Of a DNA stretch of 64,000 nt, positions 57,752-64,000 are shown piece by piece. Position 1 is the stretch's first letter; each line of letters opens with the position of its first letter. This DNA is from an uncultured Schlesneria sp. (lineage in GTDB: Bacteria > Planctomycetota > Planctomycetia > Planctomycetales > Planctomycetaceae): the NCBI GenBank assembly GCA_903840265.1, contig CAIMFH010000030.1, forward strand, positions 124,001 through 188,000. The letters run 5' to 3'. The notes under the pieces are model-generated. The model was not told where the DNA came from. It saw only the letters and a list, made by a program, of their open reading frames with translations, and made no database searches. A program made the position numbers and the translations under genes.

Positions 57752-58218
57752 GCGATACGAGATCTAGTTTTGTTGTATTGGATCGGGGTTCGAAAACGAT
57801 CTGTCGCAATCCGTCTGTTGATGATGTCCTTTCATTGATGGAAGTCATGGCAGCCGGCCCCGAGCGAGGTGGTGCTCCTGAGGCTTTACTTGACTATTTC
57901 GAAGCCGAAAGCTCTGAACAGGAACCGAAAGTCACCTTACGCTTACTGGTTGCGATTCCAGAATCGGGCCCGAATGAGTGGCTGGTTCATTTCTCGATTC
58001 CCCGCTCACGAGGTTCCACGCTCTTGGCCAATCGATTGCCGCAATCCGATCGGTTCGAGACTCGTACTTGTGTCGGGACGGTGATGCGATATCGTCGCGA
58101 GTGCTTGTTGAAGATTAAAGACCCGTGCATCCGGGAGGCGATCGAATGGTTCCTGAGTCATTTTTCGCGGTCCCCGGAACTGACTTGGCTTAACTACTTC
58201 GACTGCGTACGGGATTGA
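57748..58218 (+). CDS. Candidate immunity protein for the deaminase toxin
   Basis: A 156-residue protein starting MSDTRSSFVVLDRGSKTICR. The ATG at 57748 overlaps the toxin TGA by four bases, the tight coupling typical of toxin-immunity pairs. Segments PSVDDVLSLMEVMAAGPERG, VTLRLLVAIPESGPNEWLVH and ALKIKDPCIREAIEWFLSH-like LKIKDPCIREAIEWFLSH give an alpha/beta protein. It does not clearly match a named immunity family (Imm1 is a known partner of such deaminases, but the match here is weak). The assignment rests on position. Confidence 0.6.
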   Translation: MSDTRSSFVVLDRGSKTICRNPSVDDVLSLMEVMAAGPERGGAPEALLDYFEAESSEQEPKVTLRLLVAIPESGPNEWLVHFSIPRSRGSTLLANRLPQSDRFETRTCVGTVMRYRRECLLKIKDPCIREAIEWFLSHFSRSPELTWLNYFDCVRD

Positions 58219-58330
58219 GTAGGCTAACCACTTCACCGGCTCTCACACGAAGCGACCGTGAAAGTGTGATCAGTTGGAGGGTAGTATTTAAAGGTGAACC
58301 TTAAGTTCGGCTCGCAAGAATCCCAGCCAG

Positions 58331-60532
58331 TCATTTCAGAGGTTCGAACTTCCATTCCGGCAGATCGCGTACCGACTTCATTGCCTCTTCCGACGCACCG
58401 AATTTCCAGGATTCGTAGAACGGGCCCAGATTCTTGTTCGTCGCTTTCGACATCCGCACCAGCCACTGATCTTTCTTTTCCTGAAGTGATTTCGGCTTCT
58501 GATTGTCGGGGAGCTCGCGATATTCCGCAAAGACCTTCATGTACGGCAGCCAGCCGAAAGCTCGATAGAGTTGGATATAGGGCATGAGCTGTGGAAACGG
58601 GCCATCCAGCTTTCCTTTCTGCTCAAACTCATGAATCATCTTCTCCAGGCCGGCTGGTTGAATCGCTTCGTGATGTGGTGCCCCTGGATTCAGCGTGTCG
58701 AGCAGATACATCGAGAACAGGTTGACGGTCACCTCGCCCAAGCCATCCCAGGTCCATTCCGGACGTTGGTGGTTGTGGCCGAGTTCATGATAGTAACCCC
58801 AGTTTCCTTTCGTACTGAGCGTCTTCAAGTCGAGCAGTTCGCGAGTCGTCGAAAGTGGCCCCATGATCGGATAGCCCGCATGCAGGTAACCGGCCGAGAT
58901 CTGCGCATCCAACACGATCCGCTCGGGCGAAGATCGCTCCGTCGAGATCGTGGCGAGGTCCGCGCACGCATCCAGCACGCGGTCCCAGTACTCCATCAAT
59001 CCTGCAGGGTCTTCGTAGTCGCGGATAGCTTCCGACTGAATCGTGATGATCAGTTTGTCCGATCCAATCTCGGCCCAGGGTCCGGGTCGAGCTCGAATCG
59101 TCTTCCAGTCGGCATTCGTCGTCTTGCCTCGCACAAAGCGCGGGGCAGGGACACCGCCGCTGATCTTGGCTTCGAACTCGCCGACGGCACACTCTTTCGG
59201 CACATCGATATAGATCAGTCCCCCGAACCCCGAAGTGGCTTTGGTCGATGGGGACGTGATCAGAAAACTGCGAGCGATCTCGGGGGCTCGCTTCCATTCG
59301 TCTTTAGACCACAGCACATCCGTATGACAGCCGATGCGGATGCTGATCTTCTTGTTGACCGCCTTCGGTGGCACGTTGACTTCAATAATGGAGCCCGGCC
59401 GAGCGTACAGTCCGGTGCTGTGCCAGCGAGGCCGCTTGGTATCGACGTGAATCTTCTCTTCAACTGGCTTCGCCGATTCCGGTGGCACGCCGGGGAATGT
59501 CGTCGCCAGCGGACTGGCAACGGGACTATCAGCAGTCGACTGCTGAGCCTGCCCCGTCTCCATTCCCACATACAGCCGAGCGAACACGTCCGCTTCCTTC
59601 AATGGCTTCGTCGGGCCGGGGCTCACCTTGCTTCCCCCCAGGGACTCGCAAACTTTCTTCAGTTCGGGAAGGAACAGCTTGTCGTTACTCGCGATCGCAC
59701 TGATCGCCAGCTCGACCGTCTTGCCCGCCTGCAGTCCCTCGCGGTCCTGCTTACTGAGTTTGGGATGATCTTTCAGGTAAGCTAGTGCAGTATGAGCCGT
59801 GACCAGCAACCCGCCCCCATCCGCGACAGCGATCAAACCGTCCTGCCCTTTGACGGTGGACGCAGCCCAACTGATTCCAAAGGGGCGAGCCAGTTGATTC
59901 CCCGCGAAATCGCGAACCAGATTTTCGCCCGGCTGCGCGTCATAGCCACTCCAGATCCAGGCCGCATCGGCCATCATCAAGCCGCCGCCACGCTTCAAAT
60001 AATCCGCAATCTTGGAGACATCTCGCTTCTGAATCTTCGAAGGCCGCGCGAGCAACACATCGCAACTGCCGAGCGATTCGACAAGTTGAGCCGCCGCGAC
60101 GCTCTGAGTCCGATAGCCATTCTTCGCCAGTGCTTCCGCCAGCGGCTTGTTGTCGAGCAGTACCAGTCGCAGTGGCTTGGTTTGCTTGGGCTGAACGTGT
60201 CCCACCCACAGCAGCAGATTGTTCATCAAGCGACCGGTGTCGGCCTCTTTCATCACATCAACCGAGAGATAACCGGGGTGACCCGCACATACGACACGGC
60301 CCTTGCCCGAACTGCCAACGGCAACGACGGCCGCGAATTCCCCATCTTCCAGCGGAGCGGCCGCGATCGTGAACGCATCCGGCCCATACACACTGAGCGC
60401 ACCGACCAGCCCCGGCAGCTTGATCTGGCTCACTCCTTCCCGCAGTTCTGCAGGAAGGTCGGCCGCGGCCGGGAATGCTTGTTGAGGAATCGCCGCACAG
60501 ATGACTAACGCGACCAATAACCGGATCAACAT
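58331..60532 (-). CDS. Secreted M60-family metallopeptidase
   Basis: A 733-residue protein with signal peptide (MLIRLLVALVICAAIPQQAF). The N-terminal half contains a glutamine-amidotransferase-like domain (RLVLLDNKPLAEALAKNGYR; YLKRGGGLMMADAAWIW). The C-terminal half has the M60 motif GYYHELGHNHQRPEWTW: His582 and His586 bind zinc, Glu583 is catalytic and Glu600 (GLGEV) is a probable third ligand. M60 peptidases cleave O-glycosylated mucin-like proteins. Likely exported and acting on glycoproteins. Confidence 0.85.
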   Translation of the reverse strand: MLIRLLVALVICAAIPQQAFPAAADLPAELREGVSQIKLPGLVGALSVYGPDAFTIAAAPLEDGEFAAVVAVGSSGKGRVVCAGHPGYLSVDVMKEADTGRLMNNLLLWVGHVQPKQTKPLRLVLLDNKPLAEALAKNGYRTQSVAAAQLVESLGSCDVLLARPSKIQKRDVSKIADYLKRGGGLMMADAAWIWSGYDAQPGENLVRDFAGNQLARPFGISWAASTVKGQDGLIAVADGGGLLVTAHTALAYLKDHPKLSKQDREGLQAGKTVELAISAIASNDKLFLPELKKVCESLGGSKVSPGPTKPLKEADVFARLYVGMETGQAQQSTADSPVASPLATTFPGVPPESAKPVEEKIHVDTKRPRWHSTGLYARPGSIIEVNVPPKAVNKKISIRIGCHTDVLWSKDEWKRAPEIARSFLITSPSTKATSGFGGLIYIDVPKECAVGEFEAKISGGVPAPRFVRGKTTNADWKTIRARPGPWAEIGSDKLIITIQSEAIRDYEDPAGLMEYWDRVLDACADLATISTERSSPERIVLDAQISAGYLHAGYPIMGPLSTTRELLDLKTLSTKGNWGYYHELGHNHQRPEWTWDGLGEVTVNLFSMYLLDTLNPGAPHHEAIQPAGLEKMIHEFEQKGKLDGPFPQLMPYIQLYRAFGWLPYMKVFAEYRELPDNQKPKSLQEKKDQWLVRMSKATNKNLGPFYESWKFGASEEAMKSVRDLPEWKFEPLK

Positions 60533-60767
60533 CGCACGAAGTCTCTCGATCAGAACTCGTCAAGGTGACGGGGACACGACTGCGCTTCGGGATGCAACTA
60601 CCGACACACGAAGTCCCCTACTCGGTTCTAGCCCGCCATCGGCTGGCGATCAAGTTGATATCGCGGAGCGCCAGGTAACGTTACGGAAAACCCGGTTTGG
60701 CAACTCTTCGCACTGGCGTCGGTTGCAAAGTCCCGGCGTGCCGCTGCAACACTTCCACCTGGCTGCC

Positions 60768-61415
60768 TCAGCCGTGACCAGCCATCTGCTTCCAGACATC
60801 CCCCGAGAACAAATCAATCATCTTGGCCAGTCCAGCCGCCACAAATTCTTCGCCTGTAACAAATCGGCCGGGGTTGCTCCATGTGCGAATCACTTCGGGC
60901 GAGCAATCAAACAGCCGCGCGAGCAGCGCGTCGTGATCCGCTTCCATCACACGAAAGTGCCGCGCCCATTCGGCCGCTTCTTCGATCCGCACCTGCTCTT
61001 CACTTTGCCAGCGAATCGGATGAAACAGCAGCGACGTATGCGGCGTGACGTATCGCTCCATACACGCGGCGAACGGCATCAGCGCCGCCGAACTGCATTC
61101 GCCAGCCACAACACCGACCGCTTTCAGCCCACGCATCCGAATCAGGCTGGCCAGGGCCAGGCCCACATACGCGCTGCCGCCGGTGGAATCGAAGAAGATC
61201 GTCCCGCGCGAGTTACGAGGCAGATCGAGCAACTTCTCATGGAGTTGTCCATCTTTGTCAACCAATTCGCCACTGATCACGATCTCCCAGTGACGTGCTT
61301 CCAGATCATAGTCCGAAGGCCGTCGGCCACTTTGAACCGGTGGGTACGGCCGCAAGAGATGCGGGATCGGTTTGGCTTCTTTCTTTTTTCCGCGTTGCGG
61401 AACACCGCGTGGCAT
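60768..61415 (-). CDS. ClpP-like serine protease (SDH-fold) of a phage or host
   Basis: A 215-residue protein starting MPRGVPQRGKKKEAKPIPHL at 61415; an upstream ATG at 61478 adds little. GTIFFDSTGGSAYVGLALAS and GVVAGECSSAALMPFAACME (candidate Ser within ECSSAA), then YVTPHTSLLFHPIRW (His in LLFHP) match the ClpP/SppA fold. The active site differs from true ClpP (GECSSA in place of ASAGS). It may be a membrane-independent peptidase or a phage prohead-protease relative. It is divergent from the DUF6807 gene. Confidence 0.6.
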   Translation of the reverse strand: MPRGVPQRGKKKEAKPIPHLLRPYPPVQSGRRPSDYDLEARHWEIVISGELVDKDGQLHEKLLDLPRNSRGTIFFDSTGGSAYVGLALASLIRMRGLKAVGVVAGECSSAALMPFAACMERYVTPHTSLLFHPIRWQSEEQVRIEEAAEWARHFRVMEADHDALLARLFDCSPEVIRTWSNPGRFVTGEEFVAAGLAKMIDLFSGDVWKQMAGHG

Positions 61416-61596
61416 GAATTGTCCTTGTATCAACTTCTCGTCGAGCGCATTGGCACAATGTCCCGTGCAAAAGAACATCGGCCCTGCTCGCTTTTATCCA
61501 CCGGGACACTCGACTGCAAGAAACCGATGCCGGTACGATTGTTCGCCGACCCCTAAGACCCACCTGCTTTTCTTTGCCTGCCACAGGAGATGCTCG

Positions 61597-62520
61597 ATGA
61601 TACGTCTGCTGCCATCCTTGATGATCCTCCTGGCCAGCAGTGCCGTTCTCTGTTCGAACGCGGCGAAAGCTCAATCGACCGACAAGGTCACATTCAAGGA
61701 AGCTGACGGCGGACTGGCCGTGATGATCGGCAGCGAGAACTTCACATTCCTGCATACTGGCCCCGAATGGGCCAAGCCGTTCCTGTCGCCTGTTCATGCG
61801 GCCGGCGGAGCGGTGGTGACTCGGCCGCTGAGCGATCCGAAGGACAAGGATCATCCTCATCATAAGGGAATCTGGTTCTCGGTCGATGAAGTCAACGAAG
61901 TAAAGTTCTGGGCGGAATCAGGCAAGATCCTGAATGTTAAGGTCGAAGCAATTGACGGCAATCCCGCTCAGATCAAACTGAAGAATCACTGGCTCGGCAA
62001 AGACGAACTGCCAATCCTGATCGAAACCACGACGATCTCGATCTTTCCCTCACGGCTGGTGATCTACGACGCGACGCTCACCGCCAGCGGCGAAAAGGTG
62101 ACGTTCGATGATACGAAGGAAGGCCTGTTCGGCATTCGAGTCGCCACCACGATGCGAGAAGTCGTGGGCGGCATCGTCACGAACGCCGAAGGGAAAAAGG
62201 GAACGAAGGAATGCTGGGGCCAGCGGTCCAAATGGGTCGATTACTCGGGTCCGGTCGATGGCAAGATCTACGGTGTGGCGATCATGGATCATCCGACGAA
62301 CTTCCGTCCCTCGCGATACCACGTTCGTGATTATGGCTTGTTCTCAATCAGCCCCTTCGGTGAAGGGGCCTATCAGAACGACAAAGCCCTCGCCCAACCG
62401 TTCGTACTCGAACCCGGCAAGTCAGCTCGACTGCGTTACGGCCTTCAAGTTCACACCGGAGATGTTGCCGCAGGTAATATCCCCGCTGCCTACGAAAAGT
62501 TCCTCGAAGCCACGAAGTAG
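61597..62520 (+). CDS. DUF6807 (PmoA-like) secreted protein
   Basis: A 307-residue protein with a signal peptide (MIRLLPSLMILLASSAVLCS). KDKDHPHHKGIWFSVDEVNE is the diagnostic block of the PmoA-like/DUF6807 family, followed by GEKVTFDDTKEGLFGIRVAT and IMDHPTNFRPSRYHVRDYG. The family is annotated as methane-oxygenase PmoA-like but is abundant in planctomycetes without methane oxidation, and its role is unknown (probably carbohydrate related). ATG at 61597 has AGGAG nearby. Confidence 0.82.
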   Translation: MIRLLPSLMILLASSAVLCSNAAKAQSTDKVTFKEADGGLAVMIGSENFTFLHTGPEWAKPFLSPVHAAGGAVVTRPLSDPKDKDHPHHKGIWFSVDEVNEVKFWAESGKILNVKVEAIDGNPAQIKLKNHWLGKDELPILIETTTISIFPSRLVIYDATLTASGEKVTFDDTKEGLFGIRVATTMREVVGGIVTNAEGKKGTKECWGQRSKWVDYSGPVDGKIYGVAIMDHPTNFRPSRYHVRDYGLFSISPFGEGAYQNDKALAQPFVLEPGKSARLRYGLQVHTGDVAAGNIPAAYEKFLEATK

Positions 62521-62524
62521 GTTG

Positions 62525-62610
62525 TCAGTCGGGTGCCACTGGCGGCGGCTTTGAGCTGCCAGTGCTCTTCCCGAAGTGGCGAAGAGCCGGCACTGCGTGT
62601 TGAGGTTGAT
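62525..62610. repeat. GGTGCCACTGGC-type inverted repeat copy
   Basis: TCGGGTGCCACTGGCGGCGG, CTTTGAGCTGCCAGTGCTCT, with mates in the following bases, related to the element at 7594-7838. Lies between the DUF6807 gene and the peptidase gene. Confidence 0.55.
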
Positions 62611-62661
62611 CGTCACACAGCCTCCCGTTGCAGAAACAGCTTTTTTAACGGATGAGATGCT

Positions 62662-64000
62662 ATGTTTCGATCAGCTCTCCTGTTGTCGTCTTGCCTCTTC
62701 ATCACTCTTCCCGTGACGACTGTTGCTCAGGGGACACGATCCGACTACGAACGATCTGCGAGACTGTCCGAGCAGACTCGCAATAAGGTCGCGCACGCCA
62801 AGGTCGAACCACACTGGTTCGGAGCCGACAAGACTCACTTCTGGTATCGCCGTGACCTGACCGGGAAGACGCACGAGTTCGTCGTCATCGACGCTGCTCA
62901 AGGATCACGGCAGCCTGCGTTTGATCACGAACAACTCGCCGCAGCCTTATCGCAAAAGCTCGGTAAGAAGTTCGAATCCGATCGACTGGATCTGCCGCAG
63001 TTGGAGTTTGCTGAAGACGGTGCGTCGATTCGCTTCAATGCTGGTGGCAAGGGGTGGCGATACGCCATCAAGTCCAACGAACTCGTCGATGCCGAGCTAC
63101 TGAAGACAGATGAGGCACGACCTCAAGATCGACCTCGACGTGGCGGTGGCGGACGCACGCGATCGCGCGGCGAAGAATCACCTGACGGCAAGAAATCAGT
63201 CGTGATTCGCAATCACAACCTCGTGCTGCGAGACAAACAGTCCGGCAAGGAAGTGACACTCAGCACCGACGGGACTGCGGATGATCCCTACGAAGGGGGC
63301 GTCGTCTGGTCACCCGACTCCTTACACTTCGTCGCCTTGAAGACACGCCAGCCCGAGACGCACACCGTCTATCTGGTCGAGTCGTCTCCGAAAGACCAGT
63401 TGCAGCCGAAGCTGCATTCGTTCGACTACTTGAAGCCAGGCGATCGAATCGCCCACCCGAAAGTCTGCCTGTTCGATGTCCCCGCTGAATCCGAAGATGT
63501 GGCGTCGGCCTCCAGCCCGAGTAACCTGCCTCACGCCATCAGCGACCAGTTGTTCCCGAATCCGTGGAGCATCGACGAGATCCGTTGGGCCAGCGATTCC
63601 AGTCGTTTCACGTTCGCCTACAACCAGCGTGGTCATCAAGTCCTGCGGATCATCGCGGTCGACGCGCAGTCTCGCGCGGCGACATCAATCATCAACGAGG
63701 AAAGCCCGACGTTCCTCGACTACGCCGGAAAGCGATTCGTGGACTATGTCGACGACCCTCACGAGATCATCTGGATGTCCGAGCGAAGTGGCTGGAACCA
63801 TTTGTATCTGTACGATTCCGCAACCGGCAGCGTGAAGAACCCGATTACTCAAGGGGATTGGGTCGTTCGCGGAGTCGACCACGTCGACGAGGAGCATCGC
63901 CAGATCACATTCAAAGCCAGCGGTGTCTTCACAGGTCAGGATCCGTACTACATCCACGTCGGACGCATCAACTTCGATGGTAGCGGTCTGACCTGGCTCA
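62662..64000 (+). CDS. S9-family prolyl oligopeptidase, 3' end outside window
   Basis: Reading from ATG 62662, an open frame of 446 codons continues to the right edge. It has a signal peptide (MFRSALLLSSCLFITLPVTT) and a beta-propeller-type DPP-IV N-terminal domain: RYAIKSNELVDAELLKTDEA, VWSPDSLHFVALKTRQPETH, WMSERSGWNHLYLYDSATGS. The catalytic S9 domain would lie beyond the window. These enzymes are exported peptidases. GAGATG-type spacing precedes the start. Confidence 0.85.
   Translation, partial: MFRSALLLSSCLFITLPVTTVAQGTRSDYERSARLSEQTRNKVAHAKVEPHWFGADKTHFWYRRDLTGKTHEFVVIDAAQGSRQPAFDHEQLAAALSQKLGKKFESDRLDLPQLEFAEDGASIRFNAGGKGWRYAIKSNELVDAELLKTDEARPQDRPRRGGGGRTRSRGEESPDGKKSVVIRNHNLVLRDKQSGKEVTLSTDGTADDPYEGGVVWSPDSLHFVALKTRQPETHTVYLVESSPKDQLQPKLHSFDYLKPGDRIAHPKVCLFDVPAESEDVASASSPSNLPHAISDQLFPNPWSIDEIRWASDSSRFTFAYNQRGHQVLRIIAVDAQSRAATSIINEESPTFLDYAGKRFVDYVDDPHEIIWMSERSGWNHLYLYDSATGSVKNPITQGDWVVRGVDHVDEEHRQITFKASGVFTGQDPYYIHVGRINFDGSGLTWL

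Noticed and set aside
60768..61415. ClpP-like protein as the prohead protease of the phage set
   Set aside because: It is far from the capsid genes, lacks the shared leader and lies among host secreted-protein genes. The 44211-45836 product is the better candidate.

Overview
The window reads as chromosomal DNA of a planctomycete. Supporting families are a DUF1559 pseudopilin-like protein, a PmoA-like DUF6807 secreted protein, a right-handed beta-helix protein, a secreted M60 metallopeptidase and an S9 prolyl oligopeptidase. The intergenic regions are dense with palindromic repeats. No tRNA, rRNA, CRISPR array, integrase or transposase was recognised.

Two kinds of content are interleaved. (1) Host-type genes: an 11-copy family of small two-membrane-segment proteins (3.2-18.1 kb; here called the GWRRK family), an MFS transporter, a PAS-GAF-receiver regulator, a YcxB-like protein, a zinc-dependent phospholipase C-like protein, a DUF1990/NAD(P)-binding pair, CsrA, a UvrD/Rep helicase, and secreted hydrolases at the right end. 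(2) Phage particle genes, split into at least three blocks on both strands. A Mu gp29-like (DUF935) portal runs off the left edge (<1-1279, minus). A minus-strand block (33.2 to 19.8 kb) holds small membrane and lysis-like proteins, two lipoproteins, a papain-like peptidase, a trypsin-thioredoxin fusion, tail-fibre-like proteins and the two terminase candidates. A plus-strand block (44.2 to 58.2 kb) holds a protease/scaffold, decoration protein, major capsid protein, Mu gp36-like DUF1320, a probable frameshifted tail-chaperone pair, tail proteins and a Ser/Gly-rich fibre-like protein. It ends with a C-terminal DddA-like (SCP1.201-type) deaminase toxin and an overlapping candidate immunity gene.

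Four of these blocks (portal, putative holin, capsid, toxin) start just downstream of the same leader: a core ACTGTAACCAACAG followed by a strong hairpin and, in most copies, a T-tract. This makes the scattered phage genes look like one co-regulated set, as in a domesticated phage or gene-transfer-agent-like particle carrying a toxin. That interpretation is inference; the shared leader and gene content are seen directly.

Between the phage blocks (36.5-44 kb) lie solitary conflict-type genes: an Imm42-like immunity protein, a CPCC Cys-rich protein, a SUKH-like protein overlapping csrA, and an R2K-type ATP-grasp. The repeats form families (AGTCCCGGTAGGGAC arms, CCCACC/GGTGGG hairpins with compensatory changes, GGATGGGCTTCCAGCCCG arms, GGTTATGCTTCAGCATAAC arms). 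They often bound the GWRRK gene blocks.
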